From contig NZ_JBCFYD010000001.1 in assembly GCF_038594945.1 (NCBI RefSeq), forward strand, positions 868,001 to 932,000: a DNA stretch of 64,000 nt. The letters are read 5' to 3'. This DNA comes from Fodinibius sp. Rm-B-1B1-1 (GTDB lineage: Bacteria; Bacteroidota; Rhodothermia; Balneolales; Balneolaceae). Made by a program: the position numbers and the translations under genes. How positions within the stretch are numbered: position 1 is the first letter of the stretch; each line of letters opens with the position of its first letter. Under the pieces are notes generated by a model that saw only the letters and a program-made list of their open reading frames with translations, ran no database searches and was not told where the DNA came from. Positions 56,202 to 64,000 of this stretch are shown piece after piece.

Positions 56202-56672
56202 ATGTTTCAACAAATTCTAAAGACTGATGAAGCCAAGACTACTATCCTTATACGCTTGATGGTGGGATCAGTTTTTCTAACCGAGGGAATACAAAAATTT
56301 CTGTATCCGGCTCAGCGTGGCGTTGGTCGTTTTGAAAGCATGGGATTTCCCGCCCCAGAGTTTTTCGGCAATTTTGTAGGCATCTTTGAAATACTGGCTG
56401 GGCTGTTGATTCTTTTTGGACTATTTACTCGTGGTGGCGCTTTTCTCACCTTCTGTATTATGAGCGTTGCCATCATCGTAACTAAAATACCTATTGCTTT
56501 CGGGGCCTCCTTCGGCCCGTTTGAATTGCGGGAGCTTAGTACTTATGGCTTTTGGAGTATGGCTCACGAAATGCGCACCGACTGGGCGATGTGGCTTGGA
56601 AGTATATTCCTGATGATTAAAGGCGGGGGACATTGGTCCTTGGATCGTAAATGGTTTAAGAATAACGACTAA
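56202..56672 (+). CDS. DoxX family membrane protein
   Basis: This 156-residue inner-membrane protein has four spans. The DoxX pattern is visible as IRLMVGSVFLTEGIQKF near the N-terminus, then FEILAGLLILFGLFTRGGAFL and a late WAMWLGSIFLMIKGGG. DoxX-type proteins are linked to thiosulfate/quinone oxidation or redox stress in some organisms, but here no such genes are adjacent. It is probably co-transcribed with the alkaline-phosphatase-superfamily gene 29 bp upstream. Confidence 0.9.
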   Translation: MFQQILKTDEAKTTILIRLMVGSVFLTEGIQKFLYPAQRGVGRFESMGFPAPEFFGNFVGIFEILAGLLILFGLFTRGGAFLTFCIMSVAIIVTKIPIAFGASFGPFELRELSTYGFWSMAHEMRTDWAMWLGSIFLMIKGGGHWSLDRKWFKNND

Positions 56673-56702
56673 CTCATATTATTTCTATAAAAAAAGGACT
56701 TA

Positions 56703-57119
56703 TCAATCTGTAAACTCAATCACATCGGCACGGACGTTCACCATCACTTTGGTATAGATAATAAGGTTCAGGATATCGGTGTCGTAACGCACATTAGCAA
56801 GGGCTAACCGCTTCCCGTTGATCGTCCCACTATCTTTCTCATAGTTAGTCCATAAGTTTTCGAGCGCTTCTTTATAAAGCATACCCGTACCTTCCACACG
56901 TCCGGCTGCAAAAGTATTGGTTGTAAGGCCAGTCGAATAGCTAAATCCCAAAACATAGGCGGTTTCTGAATAACCGGAGACATTAATAGCGGTAATGGTG
57001 TAATTGGCTTGCTCCAGGTTTACCAGAGTTTGATTGGCGGAAAGAAAAGCCCCGGAAGTGGTACATCCGGTGAATAAGAAGGTTCCAATTATAGCAATCC
57101 CAAAAATTGATGATTTCAT
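56703..57119 (-). CDS. DUF6567 family lipoprotein
   Basis: This 138-residue exported protein has a signal peptide (FGIAIIGTFLFTGC, lipobox FTGC), then a compact domain with the words GAFLSANQTLVNLEQANYTI, VLGFSYSTGLTT and GTGMLYKEALENLWTNYE. This pattern is what I know as DUF6567, found in Bacteroidota-related genomes, with unknown function. It is leftward and convergent with doxX, about 190 bp from adk. No partner gene is evident. Confidence 0.82.
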   Translation of the reverse strand: MKSSIFGIAIIGTFLFTGCTTSGAFLSANQTLVNLEQANYTITAINVSGYSETAYVLGFSYSTGLTTNTFAAGRVEGTGMLYKEALENLWTNYEKDSGTINGKRLALANVRYDTDILNLIIYTKVMVNVRADVIEFTD

Positions 57120-57242
57120 AATTTTATAAGTAAAGTTGATGAAAAGGAATAGAAAAGATATTTAACAGTGTATTCTATTCTTGTAAGGAATTGCCGCTAA
57201 AACAGATAGAGGATTTGATGACGAGGAAATTTCCGCAATAAA

Positions 57243-57277
57243 AAAGCCCTCTTTCGGCCATACCAAAAGAGGGCTTT
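57243..57277 (-). terminator. Terminator of adk
   Basis: AAAGCCCTCTTT and AAAGAGGGCTTT form a 12-bp perfect stem (57243-57254, 57266-57277) with an A-run on the left giving a leftward U tract. It is placed 29 bp beyond the adk stop. Confidence 0.92.
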
Positions 57278-57305
57278 AAAAGTTATATACACCTAAAGCT
57301 AATTG

Positions 57306-57860
57306 CTAACCAAGTGTTTCTTTAATGCGATCAAATATTTCTTTGATTGATCCTACGCCGTCAATCGTTTTTACCACATCCTGTTTTTTATAGTGATTGA
57401 GAACGGGGGCTGTTTCTTCACGATAGACCGCCAGGCGATTTTTTATTTTTTCAGGAGAATCATCCGAGCGCCCTTCGCCACGGGTCAAAATGCGATCTAC
57501 AAGTTCGTGTTGGGGGACTTCCAGCTGCAGAAAAGCATTCAGGGTCTTGCCTTTTTTATCCAAAATAGCATCATAGGCTTTGGCCTGGGGAACAGTGCGT
57601 GGAAATCCATCCAAAATATAGCCGTCGTCGTATTTCTCATCCTTAAGCTCCTCCTCAACCAAATCAACTACTTTCTCATCGGGCACGAGGTCGCCGGCAT
57701 CTAAAATTGCTTTAACTTCTTTACCGAGGGGCGTTTCATTTTTTATAGCTGATCGAAATATTTCTCCAGTAGAAAGATGGGGAATGTCGTACTCTTCACT
57801 AATGAGATTCGCTTGTGTTCCCTTGCCAGCGCCGGGAGGTCCGAAAATGATGATGCGCAT
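57306..57860 (-). CDS. adk: Adenylate kinase
   Basis: Adk interconverts ATP plus AMP and two ADP in the cytoplasm. The 184-residue protein has the P-loop GPPGAGKGTQ at 7-16, the AMP-binding word HLSTGEIFRS, and the diagnostic DGFPRTVPQA. The LID is the short form: RILTRGEGRSDD and no Cys-rich zinc loop. This explains the length compared with about 215 in long-form enzymes. All essential Arg residues appear present. It is leftward, with its own terminator. Confidence 0.96.
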   Translation of the reverse strand: MRIIIFGPPGAGKGTQANLISEEYDIPHLSTGEIFRSAIKNETPLGKEVKAILDAGDLVPDEKVVDLVEEELKDEKYDDGYILDGFPRTVPQAKAYDAILDKKGKTLNAFLQLEVPQHELVDRILTRGEGRSDDSPEKIKNRLAVYREETAPVLNHYKKQDVVKTIDGVGSIKEIFDRIKETLG

Positions 57861-58021
57861 AATAAGTAGTTAGATTAAGTGCTCTAAATTAAGTGATGAT
57901 GAAAATACTGCAATCATCAGGTATATTCAACGAAAACCGTTGGGAAATAAGCGGTTATTTTTCTTCGGATAAAACCGGATATTAACAGTTCACTTTGACC
58001 AATCACTATATCCATAGATTT

Positions 58022-59386
58022 ATGATCAAATGCATTCATCAATATTTTACGCTTTCGCTGCTATTTGTTGTTTTTTCTGTAGGCTTTGTACAAGCGCAGG
58101 GAAGTAAATCGCTGCTGGAAGCGGGCCCCATGCTGGGATATGTGGAGATGCAGGAAGCAAACTTATGGATACAAACCACGAAGCCGGCATCTTTTGAATT
58201 AACTTATTGGAAGAAGGGAGAAAAAGATGCCCCTAAACATAAATTTAGTAGCTCAACGCTGGCACTGGAATCCAATACCTCACAAATAAAACTGACGGAC
58301 CTTGATTACAGAACAACGTATAAGTACGAGTTTTCTATTGAGGGAGAAAAAGTAAAGCTGCCCTACGAAACAGAATTTACAACCCAGCAACTGTGGCAGT
58401 GGAGAAAGCCAGCGCCTAACTTTTCGGTGGCGATGGGATCGTGCCTGTATATAAATGATTCGGAGTTTGATCGCCCCGGGAGGCCTTATGGAAAGGGCAC
58501 GGAAATTTTAACACATATCACCAATAAGCATCCAGATATGATGCTGTGGCTGGGGGATAACGTTTATTATCGTGAGCCTGACTTTTATTCCAAGAAAAGA
58601 TTAGACTATCGTTTTAAGGATGCCCGCAATACGCCGGAAATGCAGCCCCTGTTGGCCAATGCCATTAATTTAGCGACCTGGGATGATCATGATTACGGTC
58701 CCAATAATTCGGATCGATCTTATCGTTTGCGCGAAGAAGCACTACACATTTTTAAGCGCTATTGGGCGAACCCCGGCTATGGAACCCAAGAAACCGATGG
58801 GGTTTTTACGAAGTATAAATACAGCGACGTAGAGTTTTTCCTGATGGATGATCGCTATCATCGGGCACCGAATCAGCTAAAAAAAGAAGACAAGGATTTC
58901 TTTGGCGAAGCGCAGCTGCAGTGGTTGATGGATAGTTTAGTGAGTAGTAATGCCACCTTTAAAATTGTGGTTGTGGGCAACCAAGTTATTAATAAAATGA
59001 ATGAGCACGAGTCGATGGTGGCCTATGGTGAAGAATATGAAACTCTCATGGAGTTTTTGGATGAGCATGACATCCCGGGGGTGCTGTTTTTATCGGGTGA
59101 TCGCCATTTTACCGAGTTGTTAAAGGAAGAACGAGAAGATGCTTATCCTATCTACGAGTTTACTTCTTCACCGTTAAGTAGTGGAACTTATGGGAATCTC
59201 GAAGAATCCAAAGAGTTCGAAAATCCCCAGCGCGTCGATGGTACGTTAGTTTATGATGATCAAAATTTTGGCATGATGCATGTGAAGGGAGAAAAAGATA
59301 ATCGAAGGTTAATTCTTGAAACCTATAGTTCTGATGGGGAGAAGCTGTGGGAGTACAGTATTTCATCCTCAGATCTTGGTCATTAA
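58022..59386 (+). CDS. Exported PhoD-like alkaline phosphatase/phosphodiesterase
   Basis: This exported metallophosphatase of about 454 residues begins with a signal peptide (FTLSLLFVVFSVGFVQA, cut after AQ). An N-terminal fibronectin-like beta region (about 30-130) precedes the PhoD-type catalytic domain. The words MGSCLY, MLWLGDNVYYRE, WDDHDYGPNNSD, VGNQV and LSGDRHF supply the expected Asp, Asn and His ligands for Fe/Ca. The ATG at 58022 is preferred to an in-frame TTG at 57995 because it puts the Met just before the signal core. It probably releases phosphate from esters outside the cell. Confidence 0.92.
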   Translation: MIKCIHQYFTLSLLFVVFSVGFVQAQGSKSLLEAGPMLGYVEMQEANLWIQTTKPASFELTYWKKGEKDAPKHKFSSSTLALESNTSQIKLTDLDYRTTYKYEFSIEGEKVKLPYETEFTTQQLWQWRKPAPNFSVAMGSCLYINDSEFDRPGRPYGKGTEILTHITNKHPDMMLWLGDNVYYREPDFYSKKRLDYRFKDARNTPEMQPLLANAINLATWDDHDYGPNNSDRSYRLREEALHIFKRYWANPGYGTQETDGVFTKYKYSDVEFFLMDDRYHRAPNQLKKEDKDFFGEAQLQWLMDSLVSSNATFKIVVVGNQVINKMNEHESMVAYGEEYETLMEFLDEHDIPGVLFLSGDRHFTELLKEEREDAYPIYEFTSSPLSSGTYGNLEESKEFENPQRVDGTLVYDDQNFGMMHVKGEKDNRRLILETYSSDGEKLWEYSISSSDLGH

Positions 59387-59467
59387 AATAGTTATTAAGG
59401 CTGCTCTATTGTGAGCGGTATCTTTTTTGCTTATCGTATTAGTTCTGAATTAATATACTTTATTGCT

Positions 59468-60352
59468 ATGACTTGGGATGAATTTTTTAGCTATATCCGG
59501 GACATCTTAAACTTTGAGTTGTTTAAGATGAGCGAATCGTCCGTTACCGTCGTTTCTATTCTTGTTTTCTTATTGCTGCTAACTATTTTTATTGGGATAG
59601 GAATATTCGCGAGAAGAGCCTTGCAGCGACGCATTCTAAAACGCTTAAAGGTTGATTCTGGCACCAGCTATACTCTGGCGCGTATTACCCAATATGCAAT
59701 TATCACTATTGGAGTATTGGTGTCGTTTAATTTTGTGGGAATTAATCTCAGTAGCCTTACGGTCATTTTCGGGCTGCTTTCTGTTGGTATTGGTTTTGGC
59801 TTGCAGAATGTAACCTCCAATTTTATATCGGGACTTATTATCCTTTTTGAGCGTCCTATTAGTGTGGGAGATCGGGTGATGGTTAATCAAATTGAGGGTG
59901 ATATTACCGAGATCAATATTCGGTCTACCATGGTGCAGACGGTCAATAATATTTCGATTGTAGTCCCTAATTCTGAGTTCGTTTCAAAGGATGTAATAAA
60001 TTATTCCCATGGTGATCCCACCTATCGATTAGATATTAGTGTGGGTGTATCGTATGGCTCTGATTTAGATAATGTTCTGAAAGCTCTTCGGGAGGTGGCC
60101 GATAATAATAGCAATGTAATGCAAAATCCCGAGCCCGAAGTGTTCCTTAATGAATTTGGGGATTCGTCATGGAATATGCAGCTTCGGGTATGGATTCCGG
60201 ATGTAAAACAGTATCCCAAAGTTCGCAACGAACTGAACCAGGCGATTGTACGAACGTTCAGAAAATATGGCGTTGAGATTCCATTTCCACAGCGCGATCT
60301 GCATGTACGCAGTTCGGTAAAGCTACCTATTGATGGAGGGGAGCAAAAATAA
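59468..60352 (+). CDS. Small-conductance mechanosensitive channel (MscS family)
   Basis: This inner-membrane channel of about 294 residues opens under membrane tension and protects against osmotic downshock. After an N-terminal segment there are three spans. The pore helix TM3 and its exit are seen as SVGIGFGLQNVTSNFISG, followed by FERPISVGDRV and the beta domain with words such as STMVQTVNNISIVVPNSEF. The ATG at 59468 is preferred to the upstream in-frame GTG at 59411. The adjacent terminator ends this transcript. A housekeeping osmoprotective role suits a salt-dwelling cell. Confidence 0.93.
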   Translation: MTWDEFFSYIRDILNFELFKMSESSVTVVSILVFLLLLTIFIGIGIFARRALQRRILKRLKVDSGTSYTLARITQYAIITIGVLVSFNFVGINLSSLTVIFGLLSVGIGFGLQNVTSNFISGLIILFERPISVGDRVMVNQIEGDITEINIRSTMVQTVNNISIVVPNSEFVSKDVINYSHGDPTYRLDISVGVSYGSDLDNVLKALREVADNNSNVMQNPEPEVFLNEFGDSSWNMQLRVWIPDVKQYPKVRNELNQAIVRTFRKYGVEIPFPQRDLHVRSSVKLPIDGGEQK

Positions 60353-60357
60353 AAAAA

Positions 60358-60386
60358 GTAGCACCACGGAAACCGTGATGCTACTA
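60358..60386. terminator. Terminator after the MscS gene
   Basis: AGTAGCA-c-CACGG and CCGTG-a-TGCTACT form a 12-bp stem with an AAA loop, preceded by an A-run that gives the leftward U tract. It serves the rightward mscS-type gene and the convergent Asp-box protein gene. Confidence 0.85.
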
Positions 60387-60411
60387 AAAGGCATTAAATT
60401 AGAATGAGATA

Positions 60412-63400
60412 TTAATTTTCTATCGGAATTGCTTCTTGATCCATCTCTTGGATAAGTTCAGAAGCATCTCCTTCTAAGATGGGTTCAATGCGTTTGAACT
60501 GTTCATCTACTTTATTGGCCAACTCTTCGTACACCGCATATTGCTGTTCGGTGGGACGCCCATCACCAGAGCCAACGGTGTTCGCAAGCGAAGCCAGCTT
60601 ATTGTTTAGTTTGATGGGGTAGTTCAGCACATCCTGGAACGACTCGGCCTTGGTTTGCATCAGCTCCCCTTCAACGTCAGAAAGCGTAGTCAGCATAGCA
60701 TCAACACGTTCTTGTACTTCTTGATTATTGGAGTAATCCGATTTTATGCCATTCAACTCTTCCCGCACTTCGCGAATACGGTTGATGGTTTTGTGTGTTG
60801 TGTCCAGCTTGCTAATAATCGTCTCATGCAGGTCGAACTGCGCCTCAAAATCATCCTGTGTAACATCAATACGCGGATCCTTGGTGATCTCAAACTGTTG
60901 GCTCATCAGTGTTTGATCATCAACAATTAAGCGAACCTCGTACGTACCGGGCACGGCCGAAGGACCATCGGTAGAACCGGCCCATAAAATTTGTCGTCCA
61001 TCAAGGTCAGCTGCACCGGGGTATTCCATATTCCAAACAAAGGTATTTTGTCCCTGTTTGGTGGTAAGTACATCAGAAGGGACCTCGTTTTCTTTTTCAT
61101 GGAATTCCTCGGATTCTTTTACTTCATTGCCATCTAAATCTTCCTTATTAGAAAAGGTACGAATGACATCGCCGTCCGATTCAGCAAATTGTAGTTCCAC
61201 CTCCTGATCAGAAATTTCCGTATTGAGATTGTAGTGGACTACCACGCCATCTTTGGGATTTTCGCCCAGTGTTTGTCCGGGTTCAGGTTCGGTGTGATTT
61301 CCAAACAGATAGGTTGTTTCCGGTTGATAGAGATAGTAGTCAGATTCGGTAACATTTTCTCCCAACTGATGTAGTACTGATAAATCATCCAGTACCCAGA
61401 ACGAACGACCCTGCGTTGCTACAACTAAATCTTTGTCGCGTTTGTGAATTGTTAGATCAGTGATAGGCACAGCAGGCAAGTTGAGCTGAAGCGGCTGCCA
61501 GAGTTCACCATCATTGAACGAAATATAAACGCCCGTTTCGGTTCCGGCATAAAGTAACCCTTCTTTATTGGGATCTTCGCGAATCACGCGCGTGAAATCT
61601 TTGCTGGGAATACCAGTAGTAATCTTGGTCCAGCTTTTTCCGTAATCATCCGTTTTGTAAAGCATCGGCTGAAAGTCATCAAACTTATAACGCGTGGCAG
61701 CCAGGTATGCTGTACCTGCATCATGAGGGGATGGATCAATGATGCTGGCCATCGCTTCGGGCATACCTTTTGGTGTTACTTCGGTCCAGCTGTCACCATT
61801 ATCGCGACTTACATGAATAAGCCCATCGTCGGCACCCGTCCATAGAACACCCGGCTCAACCGGTGATTCAGCAAAAGTGAAAATGGTATTATAATACTCA
61901 ACACTGGTATCATCTTTGGTAATCGGTCCGCCCGATTCTCCCTGCTTAGACTTATCATTTCGCGTTAAATCTTTGCTGATGGTATCCCAGCTCATGCCCT
62001 CATTATCGGACCGATGTACAAACTGCGAAGTGGCATATAGGATATCCGGGTTGTGAGGTGAAATATAAATGGGGAAGGTCCATTGGAAACGATATTTCAG
62101 ATCCTCGGCACCGGCGCCCATGGGATTGTCAGGCCACACATCAATACGATCGCTTTGATCCGTAAAGTCGTTAAATTTATTAAAGTATCCACCGTAACTA
62201 CCACCATAGGTTACATTGGGATTTTCTGGATCAGGGGCAATATAGCCACTTTCTCCACCGGCTACGGGATGCCAGTCGCGGGTTTCAATACCGTAGTCGG
62301 CCGTGCGACTTTTGATGCCTACTGTACTGTTATCTTGCTGGGCTCCATAAATGCGGTAGGGAAATTCATTATCGGTAATTACCTGGTAAAACTGTGCGGT
62401 AGCATATTTGTGGTATTCTGACCAGCTTTTTCCTTCGTTATAGGAAACCTGTCCACCGCCGTCATCAGCTATCACCATACGATCGCCATCATTTGGATCG
62501 ATCCAGAGATCATGATGATCGCCGTGGGGGGTACCAATACGATCAAACGATTCACCGCCGTCGGTAGATTTATAGAATCCTACATTTAGAACGTACACTT
62601 CATCTTCGTCCTCGGTATCAGCTACAATATGAGTATAGTACCAGGCGCGTTGACGAAGATTTCGCTCGCTGTTGACACGGTTCCAGGTTTTGCCGCTGTC
62701 ATCAGAGCGAAAGACACCACCATTATCACTTTCAATAATGGTCCAAACGCGATCGGGGTTAACTGGAGAAATAGCTACACCAATTTTGCCCATTAGTCCC
62801 TTGGGCATACCAGGACGTTCAGAAATATTGGTCCATGTTTCTCCTCCATCAGTACTTTTATAAAGACCACTACCTTCACCACCGCTGGACATCTCCCACG
62901 GATTGCGGTAGGCCTCCCAAAGAGAAGCGTACAAAATATTGGGATTAGTGGGGTCAACTTCGACATCAACAGCGCCGGTAAATTTATTATGATACAGCAC
63001 TTTTTCCCAGTTGTCGCCGCCATCTGTGGTTTTATAGACGCCGCGTTCTTCATTACCTTCGGTGCCAAATGCATGGCCCATTACCGCTACCCACGCGACA
63101 TCTTCGTTTTTGGGATGGACTGCAATTTCACCAATAAAATGAGATTCTGGTAGACCAATGTGCTCCCAGTTTTTTCCGCCGTCCGTCGTTTTGTACATAC
63201 CATCTCCCGCAGACATATTTCCACGGATGCATGTTTCTCCCATCCCTGCATAAATAACATTACTGTTGGAGGGTGCTGCTGTCAGGGCACCTACGGATCC
63301 CGTTTTAAAATCCCCGTCTGATACGTTCATCCAGTTTTTTCCGCCATCGGTTGTTTTATATACCCCACCGCCGGTAAATCCGGTATAATAGGTATCTGGT

Positions 63401-63627
63401 TGGTCCGGATGGCCGGTTACAGCCACCGATCGTCCACCGCGAAAGGGTCCGATATTTCTGTATTCTAAATTTTGCAGATAGGGTGCCTCAAACGAGACCT
63501 CATCAATGCCTTCAGCTTGATCTGATCCACCAAAGCGTTGAGCTTCGGCAGAGAATGAAATCCCCATAAAAAGCAGAGCAACAATGGTTGCCATGCCCCA
63601 TTTGAACTTTTTATTACATCGTAACAT
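60412..63627 (-). CDS. Secreted Asp-box/BNR (VPS10/sialidase-like) beta-propeller protein
   Basis: This exported protein of about 1071 residues has a signal peptide whose core is MATIVALLFMGISFSAEA. The bulk of the protein (about 40-760) is a chain of beta-propeller blades with at least ten Asp-box motifs such as KTTDGGKNW, KSTDGGETW and RSDDSGKTW. A region like a beta-sandwich (about 800-900) and a C-terminal coiled coil follow. In genomes it is usually called a glycosyl hydrolase or sortilin-like protein, but no catalytic sialidase residues were recognised. The start at 63627 is chosen because AGGGA precedes it. It may bind glycans or proteins at the cell surface. Confidence 0.82.
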   Translation of the reverse strand: MLRCNKKFKWGMATIVALLFMGISFSAEAQRFGGSDQAEGIDEVSFEAPYLQNLEYRNIGPFRGGRSVAVTGHPDQPDTYYTGFTGGGVYKTTDGGKNWMNVSDGDFKTGSVGALTAAPSNSNVIYAGMGETCIRGNMSAGDGMYKTTDGGKNWEHIGLPESHFIGEIAVHPKNEDVAWVAVMGHAFGTEGNEERGVYKTTDGGDNWEKVLYHNKFTGAVDVEVDPTNPNILYASLWEAYRNPWEMSSGGEGSGLYKSTDGGETWTNISERPGMPKGLMGKIGVAISPVNPDRVWTIIESDNGGVFRSDDSGKTWNRVNSERNLRQRAWYYTHIVADTEDEDEVYVLNVGFYKSTDGGESFDRIGTPHGDHHDLWIDPNDGDRMVIADDGGGQVSYNEGKSWSEYHKYATAQFYQVITDNEFPYRIYGAQQDNSTVGIKSRTADYGIETRDWHPVAGGESGYIAPDPENPNVTYGGSYGGYFNKFNDFTDQSDRIDVWPDNPMGAGAEDLKYRFQWTFPIYISPHNPDILYATSQFVHRSDNEGMSWDTISKDLTRNDKSKQGESGGPITKDDTSVEYYNTIFTFAESPVEPGVLWTGADDGLIHVSRDNGDSWTEVTPKGMPEAMASIIDPSPHDAGTAYLAATRYKFDDFQPMLYKTDDYGKSWTKITTGIPSKDFTRVIREDPNKEGLLYAGTETGVYISFNDGELWQPLQLNLPAVPITDLTIHKRDKDLVVATQGRSFWVLDDLSVLHQLGENVTESDYYLYQPETTYLFGNHTEPEPGQTLGENPKDGVVVHYNLNTEISDQEVELQFAESDGDVIRTFSNKEDLDGNEVKESEEFHEKENEVPSDVLTTKQGQNTFVWNMEYPGAADLDGRQILWAGSTDGPSAVPGTYEVRLIVDDQTLMSQQFEITKDPRIDVTQDDFEAQFDLHETIISKLDTTHKTINRIREVREELNGIKSDYSNNQEVQERVDAMLTTLSDVEGELMQTKAESFQDVLNYPIKLNNKLASLANTVGSGDGRPTEQQYAVYEELANKVDEQFKRIEPILEGDASELIQEMDQEAIPIEN

Positions 63628-63744
63628 ATATCCCTGTTTTGTGTTGAAGTTAGTTGATCCCATCATAGAAAAAGCAATGTATAAAAAATGAATTACCGTA
63701 TTAGGTAAAATCTTGTGAAGAAATTTTTGTAGGATAGATTGAAA

Positions 63745-63771
63745 TCCCCGGCAAGATGGGTTTACCGGGGA
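63745..63771 (-). terminator. Stem-loop after the SusD gene
   Basis: TCCCCGG and CCGGGGA form a 7-bp GC-rich stem with a 13-base loop 13 bp after the SusD stop. The leftward flank TTTCAATC has a weak U tract, so it is either a terminator or a hairpin separating expression of the two genes. Confidence 0.55.
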
Positions 63772-63783
63772 AGTAGTTGTTGC

Positions 63784-64000
63784 TTATTGATAGGCCTCGT
63801 TTTGGTCTAAATTATCGTTGGCATCGATGTCGCGCGATGGGATTGGAAATACCAAACGACCGGGATTATCGAGTGATACCGGGTCGCTGTTTGAACGATC
63901 TATATTTGTGAGTACGGTGGTTGCGCGTCCTGTGCGGACCAAATCATGCCAGCGGTGTCCTTCTTCGATAAATTCAATGCCGCGTTCTTTTTCAATAGCT
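63784..64000 (-). CDS. SusD/RagB family lipoprotein, C-terminal fragment (gene continues past window)
   Basis: The last 72 codons of a leftward gene are visible. They contain the diagnostic SusD C-terminal words ERGIEFIEEGHRWHDLVRTG and, near the end, LVFPIPSRDIDANDNLDQN, followed by the stop at 63784. SusD proteins are outer-membrane lipoproteins that bind oligosaccharides or peptides and sit on a SusC TonB-dependent channel. The partner susC is expected upstream, outside the window. The Asp-box protein gene follows it and may belong to the same nutrient-uptake locus. Confidence 0.9.
   Translation of the reverse strand, partial: AIEKERGIEFIEEGHRWHDLVRTGRATTVLTNIDRSNSDPVSLDNPGRLVFPIPSRDIDANDNLDQNEAYQ

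Overview
The window looks like chromosomal DNA from a member of the Bacteroidota/Rhodothermota/Balneolota assemblage. A halophilic Balneolaceae-type bacterium (Fodinibius/Aliifodinibius-like) is my best guess. The reasons are the acidic proteome, a SusD-family protein at the right edge, many secreted lipoproteins and S9/S41/M14/M28 peptidases, DUF2911- and DUF6567-type proteins, and TPR-CHAT proteins. The assignment is by gene content only. No rRNA, tRNA, CRISPR array, phage or insertion sequence was seen.

Layout. 1-2.4 kb: an NtrC-type sigma-54 response regulator (cut by the window edge) and its PAS histidine kinase. 2.4-5.4 kb: a DinB protein, a small helix-turn-helix protein, an acidic small protein, a Nudix hydrolase and a CDP-alcohol phosphatidyltransferase. 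5.5-12.9 kb: ftsY, then two large exported TPR-CHAT proteins. Between these two lies an oppositely oriented, very acidic 32-residue peptide gene with a strong Shine-Dalgarno and its own terminator. 13.2-18.4 kb: an M28 peptidase, scpA, a sigma-factor/anti-sigma-like TPR pair and ruvB. 18.5-28.9 kb: a four-FAS1 lipoprotein, metK, an AsmA-like protein, an M14 peptidase, a baeRF-type release-factor-like protein, a divergent Nramp-like transporter and a DUF72 protein. 29-45.4 kb: mixed metabolic and envelope genes, including an S41 peptidase, an exported HhH protein, a PAQR/hemolysin III protein, a gluzincin-propeller-barrel protein, marC, fabF, DinB, a deaminase and a GH31 enzyme. 45.6-47.8 kb: katG. 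47.9-50.9 kb: a leftward cluster of membrane proteins with a winged-helix regulator and two copies of a likely operator. 51-52.9 kb: purM and dtd. 53-64 kb: an S9 peptidase, an alkaline-phosphatase-superfamily enzyme, DoxX, DUF6567, adk, a PhoD-like phosphatase, MscS, a BNR/Asp-box protein and the C-terminus of a SusD protein.

The two strongest observations are these. (1) A cluster of 12 DnaA-box-like 9-mers, three of them perfect, lies in the AT-rich purM-dtd gap at about 52.06-52.42 kb. With an apparent change in strand composition there, it makes a convincing candidate chromosomal origin (oriC) without an adjacent dnaA. (2) The TPR-CHAT / acidic micropeptide / TPR-CHAT arrangement could be an undescribed extracytoplasmic protease-substrate or regulator module. 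A sigma/anti-sigma TPR pair lies nearby. A third, smaller point is a conserved 26-bp operator (inverted repeat GTACTTT-N7-AAAGTAC) upstream of two transcription units around the winged-helix regulator at 49.9 kb.
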